Origin: Quillaja saponaria
Lineage: Eukaryota; Streptophyta; Magnoliopsida; Fabales; Quillajaceae
Direction: 5' to 3'
NCBI GenBank assembly: GCA_029379385.1
Contig: CM055608.1
Coordinates: forward strand, 31,541,048-31,605,047
DNA length: 64,000 nt
Shown here: positions 1 to 11,400 of the stretch, piece by piece
How the letters are laid out: every line of letters begins with the position of its first letter
Numbering within the stretch: the stretch's first letter is position 1
Program-made: the position numbers and the translations under genes
Notes under the pieces: model-generated
What the model was told of the DNA's origin: nothing
What the model saw: the letters and a program-made list of their open reading frames with translations, nothing else
Databases searched by the model: none

Positions 1-1740
1 CAAATAAGATTTTTTGATACTTTTAAGATAAAGTAGTAATTTTAATATTTTTTATACCACCTATTAATTTTTCGTTCACTTGAGAATTTTAGTTTTTTTA
101 AATTTTAAATTTCAGTGTTTCAGTAAAACTCAAAAGAATAATAATATTATTTTTTGTATATTTTATTGTATTGGTAAAAGGTACAAATTCATGGTTGTTT
201 TTGTCCAAATCATCACTTGGAAAGTGGTCTTTTTTGGGATTTCTATTCCTATCTTGGGCTTTAGCCTTATATGTGAAAACCTCGGCTCCTTTCTCAGTCT
301 ATAGGAATCCATTGGGCTTAGCCCCTGCAAAGAGGTGTTAAGAGTAACTACACCATCACATCACTTCGCGAACCTCAAAAGGAAAGGAGAAAAGCACCCA
401 AGAGTTCAATCATTGTATGATGCCTTTATGTCCATATTTGAGAGTTTAGAAGAAGAGAAGAGTAGCTAAAAGAAGAGAAGCTAATAAAAGAAAAATTACA
501 TTTATTTTTATCTTATTTAGAATTAAAAAATGATATATACTTTTTATTAAGAATTGACAGAAAAAAAAATATTGTCGTATAATTTATTAACACTTAAAAT
601 ATAAATATATTAATAAATTGATGAAACTTATCATCTCTCTCAATATTGTTTTAATTTTTTTTATAAACAAAAATTAGCTACAATCGCTGTTTGGTTTTGC
701 TTTTAAAATAATGTTTGGGTTTAACATTTTCTACAAAACTGTTTCGTAATAGAGATTTTACTTTTTAAGGTTTACGAAAAAATATTTTTGGGTTTTTAGA
801 GTCTTAAAAACTAATGCTAGAAAAAGAAGTTTTGTCAAATAGAAAATAAAAAAATCTTAAATAAAATTTAATAATTATTTTATTTAGACAAATATAACCA
901 TAATATTTGTCAAATTAATTTTTTTAGAAATTTTATACTCAATATTTTTAAAAATAAAATAAATAAAACAATTTTTTTTTATCTCGCAGCACTTAGACGT
1001 TAATTGATCTAAATATTTTTCTAGTTTCTTATACAACACTTTTTAAATAGCTATACTTAAAAAGTATTTTTACAAACAATACTTGTAAAAATACTTTTAT
1101 ACACCGCTTAACCAAAAATGACTAGTATCTTGTTTGGTCTCTCTTCATCTTTTTCTCCATCCAAATGGATCTTAAATGAGTTGTACTTGCCTATATTTAC
1201 AGTTGTGCAATAAACCAGAGATAACCGAATACCTGAATCAAATTGGTAATTCGGTTTGGTTAAATTAGAGTATTTTCTTATTCGGTTTAGTTTGGGTAGT
1301 TAAATTTAATACCTATTATTTTCGATTTGGTTACAAGTAATAAGATAGAGTGCTCATGAGTACCCGTAGTTATCCGAAAGTCAAAATATCTATATATATA
1401 TAATTTTTAAATTTTTTATTTTTAATATATTGTTGTGTTAATTTATAATTTTATATTTTATTTATGTTAATATATTGTATTTTTTATATTTTTTTTATAA
1501 TAACTAATAAATTTGAAAGGATAAGGTTCAAAAACTAAAAAAAATTAATTAATTTTAATAAAATATTAATAAATCTTGAATAACTGAATACTTTGAACCA
1601 GTCATATTTTTTTATTTAAATACTTTTGAGTAACGCTTATTTTAGATTCGGTTTCGCTTGAAATTTTACTACTGAATCGATTTAAAAGTTTATTATTATT
1701 GGGTTGAATTGACCCGTCTGCCATCTCATTCATCAGAAGA
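1..1740. other. AT-rich intergenic spacer, no gene seen
   Basis: No open frame here looks like a protein. The sequence is strongly AT-rich with many A and T runs. The part from about 1205 to 1690 is a degenerate repeat and is listed separately. The stretch from about 680 to 1120 begins and ends with TTTGGTT-type words that recall ends of small inverted-repeat elements, but the two ends do not pair well enough to call one. Confidence 0.6.
1205..1690. repeat. Degenerate CGGTTTGGTT-type intergenic repeat
   Basis: The left part carries repeated variants of ATTCGGTTTGGTT and ACCGAATACCTGAA. The right part returns to GATTCGGTTTCG and CTGAATCGATTTAAAAG after an AT-rich core. Alternating CGGTT/AACCG words are common in dispersed plant intergenic repeats. 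I see no clean terminal repeats or target duplication, so the class is not assigned. Confidence 0.35.
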
Positions 1741-1744
1741 CCAA

Positions 1745-1750
1745 CACGTG
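1745..1750 (+). promoter_or_regulatory. G-box / ABRE-like CACGTG core
   Basis: The palindrome CACGTG lies inside ACACGTGTCC, the shape of a G-box or abscisic-acid response element bound by bZIP and bHLH factors. It sits about 50 bases upstream of the putative TATA box of the small 5' gene, a normal position for such a site. Function is inferred from sequence only. Confidence 0.4.
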
Positions 1751-1795
1751 TCCTCTAATTCTATGATTAATTTGTAAGCAAGTAAATAAGTTTGG

Positions 1796-1803
1796 TATAT
1801 AAG
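1796..1803 (+). promoter_or_regulatory. Putative TATA box of the small 5' gene
   Basis: TATATAAG lies about 345 bases upstream of the ATG at 2142. The pyrimidine-rich stretch from about 1855 to 1939 would be the leader. A plausible leader intron runs from GTAATT at 1940 to CTTTCAG ending at 2087, which would join the leader to the ATG exon. Confidence 0.4.
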
Positions 1804-2141
1804 GAAGGATTTTAAATATATAGATATTCTAATACGTTCTTACGGTTCCTGAAACCTTCTGAACAACACGAGTTTTTTCTTTGGCCAAGGGAGGCCGACT
1901 TCTCTGGGAAAGACATCGACTTTCTCTTCAACTTTTTTGGTAATTATCCTTGTTGAAAAATTATACTTGTTTCATTGAAATTCTCAACTGAGTTTTCTTC
2001 AATTTTCTTCTTCAATCATAGTTTTCGTGAAATTTATCTGAGTGGTCGTTTGAAGTATTTCTTCCCCTAATTTGGTGGTCCTTTCAGAATCATCTCTGTG
2101 ATAAAAATAATAAAAATTGATTGAAGGAATATATATAATTG

Positions 2142-2635
2142 ATGTCTGCATCTGATAAGGAGATCTCTGATGTTGGTGTCAGTGGTGGTGGTTGTGGAGG
2201 TGGTGACGGTGATGACGATGAAGATGAAGATGATGAAATTGCAGGTGGTGGGGTCCATGCCAGAAGTGTTGAAGGAGAAAGGAATAGAGGTTATGGGTGT
2301 AGTGGGTTCAGAAGGGATATCGGAAAGGCAAAGAAAGTGGTCCAGCAGCAGTTCACAAAAGCCAAGAAACAACTTCGCACAAGAAACAACAAAAGGGCTA
2401 CTACGTCTTCTTCTGGGATTGGGGCGGCAAATGCCACTTCTTCAGGATAAGACTATACTTGGTGGTGGTGTTAAAGGTTGTTACTTTTGTTTTATGCAAC
2501 CTCAGTCTGTGGAATCCCCTGTCGGGTCTCAGACTAGCGATCCCCAATGATCCGAATTTCACTTATGGGATGTTGAGAACCTTTATAGAGAAGAATGATT
2601 TCTATTCAAATGAATGCAATACTCATTTAGAGTAA
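2142..2635 (+). CDS. Small plant protein of unknown function, reading frame broken twice
   Basis: From ATG 2142 the first frame gives an acidic, Gly/Asp/Glu-rich N-terminus (residues about 10-40) and then a basic Lys/Arg-rich helix-like part (about 57-90), stopping at 2450. The following frame continues with GGGVKGCYFCFMQPQ. After the CCCC run at 2542-2545 a third frame gives SDPNDPNFTYGMLRTFIEKN, then a further 12 residues ending at TAA 2633-2635. That last segment resembles the C-terminus of small uncharacterised plant proteins as I remember them. Removing one base before about 2446 and one C at 2542-2545 joins all three into about 163 residues. Two explanations remain open: sequencing indels or a decaying gene. 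The upstream TATA box and probable leader intron favour a gene that is or was expressed. I cannot assign a function. Confidence 0.5.
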
Positions 2636-2648
2636 TACTTAAGAATCA

Positions 2649-4215
2649 TTGTGCAACGAGGTCTGAATGATACTTGCAATTTATCTTGTTTTTGCCTTGT
2701 AATTGTCAAAAATGGTCTTGGACCATTATTGAGAAGGTTTACTTAACCCTGAGATAGGTGGCGAGGATTTCGTTTCTCTGAAATCGTGAGCTTTGTTTTC
2801 TCCCCATTTTGTTAGTTAGGTATGCAAATGAAAGCGGCCAGATGAATGAAATGTGCGTAAATTTTGGGCTGTCATAGATGTTCAATGTTAATATTGATTT
2901 AAACATTCCGTTCAGAGTTATGAGTTGGATAAGTTGTGGATAGACCACCTGCTTCCTTTCAACCATCATACATTAAAGATACAGAAGATATGTTGGTTCT
3001 GATACGAGTTACACATATTTTCTACAATCATTCCCTTGGCAACCTGAAAGCCTCCCATGTAAGAATCTCGAGCTATCTAGGATGCTGATTCAGGTGCAGT
3101 TCATGCTCCATAGTGAAATCAACAAGTTGCAGAAGCAGAAGAGCCAAAGTGGTTGCTGAAAACTTTGAATTCTTTCAAATTCTAGAGGCTTTACTTTTCT
3201 TTTGACAGAGAAGTTGGGTATATAGCTGACATTGAGATTTTTGAACTCTGCTATTAAGTTCAGCATTTGGTTTTGTTCTTTGCACTTTCTGTTACTCTTT
3301 GGGAACCCCTTGATCAGTTAACCTGTAAAAGTTTCAAAGGTGCTTGTGAATGTAATTGTGTTCTTTGAAATGACAGGATCTTATTATGTGATATTTGGTC
3401 GGAGCCATCACTGGATATGGAGTTATAAGTCATTATGCAATACTGAGTGAAGGATAATTGTAATTCAATTCCTCTCTTAACATCCCCTTATTGCTTTTTC
3501 CCTAATTCTCAAGAATGGTCTTAGACTATCATTGAGAAGGGTTTTACTTAACTCTCATTTGGATGAAAAAAAAATCACATTTTTTGAGTAAAAATGTAAA
3601 TTTTGTTTTCTACTTTCTGGTTAGTTGGATGTGGGAATGAGAGAATTACTAGGTGAAGTTTTGGGCAGTTATATATGTTCAACATTAGTATGAGAAAGAA
3701 TGGGTTTAAATGCTTCTTTCTGAACAAGTTGTGGGATAAACCACTTGTTACAGTTCAACATTACAAACTGAAGGTTCAGTACAGAATTTGGTTGTTGAGG
3801 TATTCTCATCTACCCTGTGTGAGACTATACTTTAACATTGTTATGCTATGAGTTGCATATATTAGGATCAATCATGCCTTAGGCAACCTTCCAAGCTTCT
3901 TACACGATCCATGAAGAATATCAAGCTACCTGGGATTCAGGTGCAGTAGACGCTTCATGGTGAAATGCACAGGTGTTATTGATCAGAAATATAGACTGAT
4001 CAACTGCAGAAGCCGAAGAGAGGAGAAAATTCCTGAATTATCAAATTTTAGCGCCTCTACTTTTCTGTAGATAGAAGTATTTTACAAAGTAAAGTTGAAA
4101 TTTTTGAACCCTGCTGTAAAGTTCAGCATTCATTTTCTATTCTTTGCCTTTTATTTCTTTTTAGGAACCCACGAATCAGCTCACCTCTAAATATTTTGCA
4201 GGTGTTTGTTTATGT
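2649..4215. repeat. Diverged ~790 bp direct tandem duplication
   Basis: Copy A is about 2649-3431 and copy B about 3432-4215. Matching landmarks appear in the same order: ATGGTCTTGGACCATTATTG at 2713 against ATGGTCTTAGACTATCATTG near 3515; ATGTTCAATGTTAAT against ATGTTCAACATTAGT; AAGTTGTGGATAGACCACC against AAGTTGTGGGATAAACCACT; GATTCAGGTGCAGT in both; and TAAGTTCAGCATT against TAAAGTTCAGCATT. A third, fading remnant may follow to about 4310. There are many substitutions and indels, so the event is old. Neither copy has a coding frame. The block directly follows the small 5' gene and may be part of its 3' transcript. Confidence 0.8.
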
Positions 4216-7200
4216 CAATATGTTCTGGATATAAGCAACTTATAATTCAATTATTGGACTCTGCCTCTCTCCTAGCTCATCTTCAATGACCATCTTCGAT
4301 TATGTTTTGCAAGTTTTGAGCTATTATAAAAAACAAAGAACTGCTGATGAATATTGGACCATGACAATACACTGACACTGACCTTTGGTTAGTCGGTGCA
4401 TGAATATATCAATTGTCATCTATCATCAAGGAAAGGGTAGTCCATCAACCAGTTTGTCTATGTGTCTAAGTGTTGCAGGAACCTGTGATTCTGTGTGTTT
4501 TGTTGTCTTCGCTGCTATGTGGCTTTCACAAATACCTCTGTTTCTTAATTTGCTCAGGGGTGCCTCCTCCATTGGTCTTAATTTAGCATCTGTGGTACGT
4601 TTTATCTTTTAGTGCTTGATTGCTCTGCCCAGTCAAGTGAATTTTGGAATTCTCTATCCTACATTTGGAAATTAAGCCTTGATATGTTGATATTATATTT
4701 TTACCATCAATAGAGATTCAGTTCAAAGAAACCTTGTTGCCAATGTTAGCAGAAAAAAGATAGTGAAGATTTGATGAATGATAGATTGTTCTAAATTCAC
4801 TCTTTCTTTGGAAGACCAAATTACACATAATTGTAGAGCTACACCCTTATTTCACTAGCGACACAAACAAGTCTTACCTCATTTTAAACAAATTTTTGCA
4901 TCTATATACAATCTTATATATAATATATCGCATTTTACATGAGGTAAAATGATGTTTTCGTTTCCCTTTGACTGTGTGGTCACTGAAATTGGTTCGGGCT
5001 AGTAGTTGATGGTTCGCACAAACTACTTGTAGGCAGTATTGGGGAAATGTTACTGGTGATGGTAGAATGTGCGAGGTAGTTTATCTTGACTCTTGAGATT
5101 ACTTTTTAACTTAAAAGTGATCTATACATTCAATAACTATGGAGCCTAATCTTTTGCAAGGCTTTATGTTTCTAATGTAGTAGCTTCTCTAGAAATATTG
5201 GTGTGCAACTTATCACTTAAGAAGGAAGCTGAGGTTTTTCTTTTCCAGTAGGCTTGTGTAAAATTTTCCCAAAATGTAACTCATCCGACTTTCCCCATTC
5301 TGTTCAACAAGCAGGTTGTTAGTTTGATGTCAGAAAACATGGGAATACATTAAATTTTTCATGGACTTGGGAGTTGTGTTGCTAGGATGGAAATTTTTCG
5401 AGATTTAAAATTGAATTGGAAATTTGGAATGGTTCTTACTTCTTTTTAAGATTCTACTTTTAACTTTGAAGCATGAGATGATTTTGACTGCTGAAATCTC
5501 TATAAGAGCTTTATGAGATGAATATTCTGAGAGTGGCTTTTGGAGAGTAGCCTGTTGTGCTTATCTCTATTAGGAATTTCGGATAAGGATTTTTTTGTTA
5601 CATGTAGTTTCTTGCTCATTCTCATAGTAGGTTATTTACCAAACATCTGCAGCTACGTGCTAGAAACATTGTTCAGCAATGCAACATTCGTTTCTAAAAT
5701 TGTTTATTCAGAAGTTCAATATGCATTCTGATTTCCCGTGCCTGCAAGAATGAATTTTAACATATTTTATAGGAGCATGTGAGACTTGTACATGAATTTT
5801 ATGGTAAAAATGAAATGAAGCCCGGGATTATATGGTAAGAGTCCTTCTGGCGAGGAGTAGCTATTCCCTGAATATGAAGATGGACTCGAGAAATCTTGGT
5901 GATCTTCTCAGGATGCGTTTTGAAATCATAAATGGCAATGTCGTTTCAATATAATTTCTGAAGTAAAGGCAGCTGGTGTTTGACTGTCTGTTAATCTAAA
6001 AAGTTATAAATTTGACTCTCATACCACGCATACAGCATTTCTACTCTCTACAATGTTCTTACCAAAAAAAAAAGAATTTATACTCTCTACAATGCTTTCC
6101 ACTTTCTTGTCTTTTATCTTAAAGCTTTATTCTATTAGACAAAGTACTGAACTGGGGTATCCACTGAACCAGCATGTTCTAATAAAGAAAAGAAAAGAAA
6201 CTGCTCTAACTGTTGAGTATGCATCAAACATTGATCACATATTTTCTTTATAGCGTGTTGATTTGTTGATTTAATCAAATTCAACATGTTTTGAGATCGA
6301 ATCGCATGGATGGAGAAAAAAAAACATTGATTGAATGCATAACCACCCCTCACTTCCTTATATATACTGTATGAACTATCAGATGCTTCATTCTTCAACA
6401 TATTTACTGAAGCATACGTGCAGGTTTGCAAGTCCAGATGTTGGAAATTGGAACTTAATAATCAGAACCCGCCCATTATGAAACTTCTGCTATTAATGTG
6501 AGAATGGATTTACAGAAAGCAAATGAAAGTGGAAAACTGCTCCAAAACAGAGCACTAGCTTCCAATTTGAGAATTCATATCATGTGTAGAAAGGCAATTC
6601 TACACAGGGTAGATACATACAAACGTACTGCTTTTTAACAAAAAGAAAGGGGATGGCAATGCAGAGCAAGATATACCCAGGGGGACCCTATACGGCCATA
6701 TACCCACTTCACTTCACAAATTGACAGTATGGGCTAAGTCGGTGGTAGTGTCTGTCAGCTCGCATTTTGACTGACAATCTGATTCTAAGGCAGAAAGGAG
6801 GGTTATGATATCGTAATTTGGCATACAATGATACACATCCCGTGTTTTTGAGCCCCTGAGAGAGTAAAGGGTAAAAGAGCGAATAAATGCACGTTATTGA
6901 GGTATTCACGTGAACCCCATAACATATTCTTGTTGGTATCCTTTCCTCTCAAGGCATTGGCTTGCTATTCCATGGTCCAAACAGCTTGTTTGGCTTCTAC
7001 CTGTACCTAATTTAGTGGGTTTTATTTTATAGTTGATCAAATTAGTGGGCTTTCTTTAATTGCTTGTTTATTAAGAATAATTGCTATAATCAATCATCAT
7101 GAATTACAATTATGAACCCACTTTAACCCACTCTTGACTTTAATTATTTTGTCTACAAATATATATATATTTTTCATATTTTTAATTGAAAAACCCACTT

Positions 7201-8399
7201 AATTCTAAAATGGAAGTTTGTGAAGCAGCTAGTGGAGAGAGAGACTAATGAAAGCTCCTTACTTACTATTTATAGGTGCGTCCAACTGGTCCTAGTTATT
7301 TGATTTTGGAAACCAGGATACCCACCACCATATTTTAATGATGTTTTTGGGTTGTGATCATCCCCTGCTGTTTGATCTATGTTCTGGAACAGATATATGT
7401 GTCGATTTTATGTTTTTTTTTAGTGACTCTGTCTATATCCCGATACAGTAGTATTACTATAGTATCATGGCAGCCTGTCTAACTGATGACTAGAAGTGCT
7501 GGGCGTGAAGGGGTTCAGAGACAGACATGGGCGGTGATCGAGATTCAGCCTAGTTTTCATTCCATGAGATGGGTTCAGGGTTTAGTGGGTGCATCTGGGA
7601 TTTCGTAGTTTTTCTTCTAGGGATTTTCGTTATTGGCTGGGCTAGATCAGCTAGATAATAAGAGGTTCACTTGGTGCAGCTTACACAAGGTTGGGCCTTT
7701 TTCACTCTTTCATTTCACTTGATTGTAGAATTTATGCATATTATCACCTATTCAACGATGTGGTTTCTGGATTTTGTTTCTCCTTCAAGTTTAGTTCTTT
7801 CAAAGTCTGGAACATATCCGAGACTTGGAAATTGGTCTTTATAATATCCTTCCTTTGAAATTGATTTCTGTTGTGCTCTAGTACCATTATAATTTCCTGG
7901 GGTTTTCTTTGGATGATTTAGTTGTAATATTGACAATTAAGTAAGAATAAAGATTTCTTTTTTGAAGCATAATGCTTGGGTGGAGACTCTTGCCCTCAAA
8001 AGAGGTTTTTGTCTATATATCATCGATTAGAATTTTACTGCTGTTTCTTCTAATTTGCTTCCCTCTCTACTATTAAGGAAAGTAAACATGCAGTTGTTGC
8101 TATAAATTTGAACTATGTTCTCTCAATGATTGGGTTCTTAACTCATCAATATTTGGTTAAGCCTTAAAGTTTGACATTTCGCGAGAGCTACTCTGAAAGT
8201 TTCTGGCCTCTGCCGAGTGTAACAGATGCTAGGACTACCAACGACATGGTAAAGATGAGATCAATACTGACTAGGATGGAAATAGTTGGCATCATAATAT
8301 CAAAATTTGATTTTGGATTAAAGTTTACTACATCCACTTGAAAGGTCTTTGTACATGATTCAGATTAAATTAGTCATTTCTTTTATGCTTTATTTCTAG
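4216..8399. other. Intergenic region containing the PHYA upstream and leader region
   Basis: No credible protein frame is present. The last part must hold the PHYA promoter and at least one untranslated exon, because a splice acceptor lies just before the PHYA start codon. The CTATTTATA near 7267 and the transcribed-looking sequence at about 7500-7690 are candidates for the start of transcription. The exact leader exon cannot be fixed by eye. Confidence 0.5.
8398..8399 (+). other. Splice acceptor of the PHYA 5' leader intron
   Basis: TTTATTTCTAG ends at 8399 and is followed by an 18-base leader (8400-8417) and the PHYA ATG. A pyrimidine-rich tract precedes it. Plant PHYA genes are known to carry an intron in the 5' untranslated leader close to the start codon, so this acceptor is expected here. 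Confidence 0.65.
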
Positions 8400-8417
8400 G
8401 GTGCAGTTCAGGTTGAA

Positions 8418-11400
8418 ATGTCTTCTTCAAGACCTAGCCACTCGTCCAGTAATTCTGGACGATCAAGACATAATGCTAGGGTTATTGCTCAAACTACTGT
8501 AGATGCAAAACTTCATGCAGATTTTGAAGAGTCAGGTAGTTCCTTTGACTACTCAAGTTCCGTGCGTGTTACCAGTACAATTAGTGGAGATCAACAACCA
8601 AGATCTGACAGAGTAACTACAGCTTATCTGCACCACATACAGAAAGGAAAGCTGATCCAACCATTTGGATGCTTGCTAGCCTTAGATGAGAAAACATTCA
8701 AGGTAACTGCATACAGTGAGAATGCACCTGAAATGCTGACCACGGTCAGTCATGCAGTCCCAAGTGTTGGGGACCACCCACTTCTTGGCATTGGAAGTGA
8801 TCTAAGAACCATTTTCACAGCTCCAAGTGCTTCTGCGTTGCAAAAGGCACTTGGGTTTGGGGAGGTTTCACTTCTTAATCCCATCTTAGTGCATTGCAAG
8901 ACTTCTGGGAAGCCCTTTTATGCAATTGTCCATCATGTTACTGGTAGCTTGATCATTGACTTTGAGCCAGTGAAGCCATATGAAGTTTCCATGACTGCAG
9001 CTGGGGCTCTTCAATCGTACAAGCTTGCGGCAAAAGCAATTACCCAGTTACAATCTTTGCCTAGTGGGAGCATGGAAAGACTCTGTAATACCATGGTTCA
9101 AGAGGTTTTCGAACTCACAGGTTATGACAGGGTGATGGCATATAAATTTCATGATGATGATCATGGGGAAGTAGTCTCTGAGATCACAAAGCCAGGCCTG
9201 GAGCCATATCTGGGTTTGCATTATCCAGCCACTGATATCCCACAGGCATCACGCTTTTTGTTTATGAAAAACAAGGTCCGTATGATAGTTGATTGTCGTG
9301 CAAAACATGCGAGGGTGCTTCAAGATGAAAAACTTCCGTTTGAATTGACCTTGTGTGGTTCAACTTTAAGGGCTCCTCACAGTTGCCACTTACAGTATAT
9401 GGAAAACATGAATTCAATTGCTTCACTGGTCATGGCAGTTGTGGTCAATGAGGGCGATGAAGAGGGTGACAGTAGTGATTCTGCTCAGCCACAGAAGAGA
9501 AAGAGACTCTGGGGTTTAGTAGTTTGCCATAACACAACTCCGAGGTTTGTTCCATTCCCCCTTAGATATGCTTGCGAATTTCTGGCTCAAGTATTTGCCA
9601 TCCATGTGAATAAGGAATCCGAGTTAGAAAATCAGATTGTTGAGAAGAACATCCTACGCACCCAAACTCTCCTGTGTGATATGCTGATGCGAGATGCACC
9701 CCTGGGTATTGTATCACAAAGCCCGAACATAATGGATCTTGTGAAATGTGATGGGGCTGCCCTTTTGTACAAGAACAAGACATGGAGACTTGGAGTAACT
9801 CCAAGTGATTCCCAGCTAGATGAGATAGCCTCATGGCTCTCTGAGTACCATAAGGATTCCACAGGTTTGAGTACAGATAGCCTGAACGATGCAGGCTTCC
9901 CAGGGGCCCTTTCTCTGGGTGATGTAGTATGTGGAATGGCTGCTGTAAGAATGACTTCCAAAGATATGATTTTTTGGTTCCGGTCTCCCACTGCTGCAGA
10001 AATACGATGGGGTGGTGCAAAGCATGAATGTGGTGAGAAGGATGATGGTAGGAGGATGCATCCAAGATCATCGTTCAAAGCATTTCTTGAAGTTGTGAAG
10101 ACAAGGAGTTTACCATGGAAGGATTACGAAATGGATGCAATCCATTCATTGCAGCTAATACTGAGAAATTCATTAAAAGATATAGAGGCTATGGATATAG
10201 AGACCAAAACAATTAATACAAAGCTTGGTCACGTCAAGATTGAAGGGATGCAAGAACTGGAAGTGGTGACAAGTGAGATGGTCAGGTTAATTGAAACAGC
10301 AACAGTCCCAATTTTGGCAGTTGATATTGATGGACTGGTCAATGGGTGGAATACAAAAATTTCTGAGTTGACTGGTCTTCCAGTTGATGAAGCAATTGGG
10401 AAGCATTTGCTCATACTTGTCGAAGATTCATCTACTGTTACAGTCAATAAGATGTTGTACATGGCATTGCAGGGTATGTCCCCCCACCCTTTTTTTACTT
10501 TTTATCTTATTTTACCGTACACTTTTAATCTGAGTTATGTCATATAAGTAAACGTGTATCTGTTAGTGCTTAGGTATGTTTTTATTTTCTCCAACACTAA
10601 TGCCATATATACAGATTGCATTGGTAGAGTATAATGAGAATGATATGATAGGTCCATGTTATTCAATATTTTAGCCCCTTGTGTGGCTCAGGAGGAAATG
10701 ATGGAACAGAGTGGTACCTTTATTTATTTATTTACTTTTTTTCATTTCATAATTATATTGATTAATGTTCCTTTTCGTTCCTTTTTCTTCTAAATAGGAA
10801 AAGAAGAGCAAAATATTCAATTTGAGATAAAAACACATGGGTCTAGAATTGATTCTGGTCCTATCAGCTTAGTAGTGAATGCTTGTGCAAGCAGGGACCT
10901 TCGAGATAATGTTGTGGGTGTTTGTTTTGTGGCACAAGATATCACTGGTCAGAAGACAGTCATGGACAAGTTCACCCGAATTGAAGGTGATTACAAGTCT
11001 ATTGTACAAAACCCAAATCCGCTGATTCCCCCCATATTTGGTTCAGATGAATTTGGCTGGTGCTCCGAATGGAATTCAGCTATGACAAAGTTAACTGGGT
11101 GGAAGAGAGAGGAGATAATGGATAAAATGCTTTTAGGAGAGGTCTTTGGGACCCAACTGGCTTGCTGTAAGCTCAAGAATCAAGAAGCTTTTGTTAATCT
11201 TGGTATCATACTTAATAATGCCTTGACTGGCCAGGAAGCTGAAAAGGTTTCTTTTGGTTTCTTTACTCGGAGAGGAAAGTATGTAGAAAGCCTTCTTTCT
11301 GTGAGTAAGAAATTGGACAAAGAGGGTGCCATTACTGGAGTCTTTTGCTTCTTACAGCTTGCTAGTCAGGAGCTGCAACAGGCACTTCATGTTCAACGAC

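Noticed and set aside
680..1125. Possible small inverted-repeat element with TTTGGTT ends
   Set aside because: The two ends share only a short word and the rest does not pair; no target duplication.
9562..10078. Two long open frames on the minus strand (169 and 148 codons) inside PHYA exon 1
   Set aside because: They are shadows of the strongly constrained PHYA coding strand, show no family resemblance, and have no splice or promoter context.
10474..10547. PHYA exon 1 reading on to 10547 as a 709-residue protein
   Set aside because: The frame runs through a clear GGTATGT donor at 10474; splicing to 10798 restores the conserved [15 protein letters not shown].
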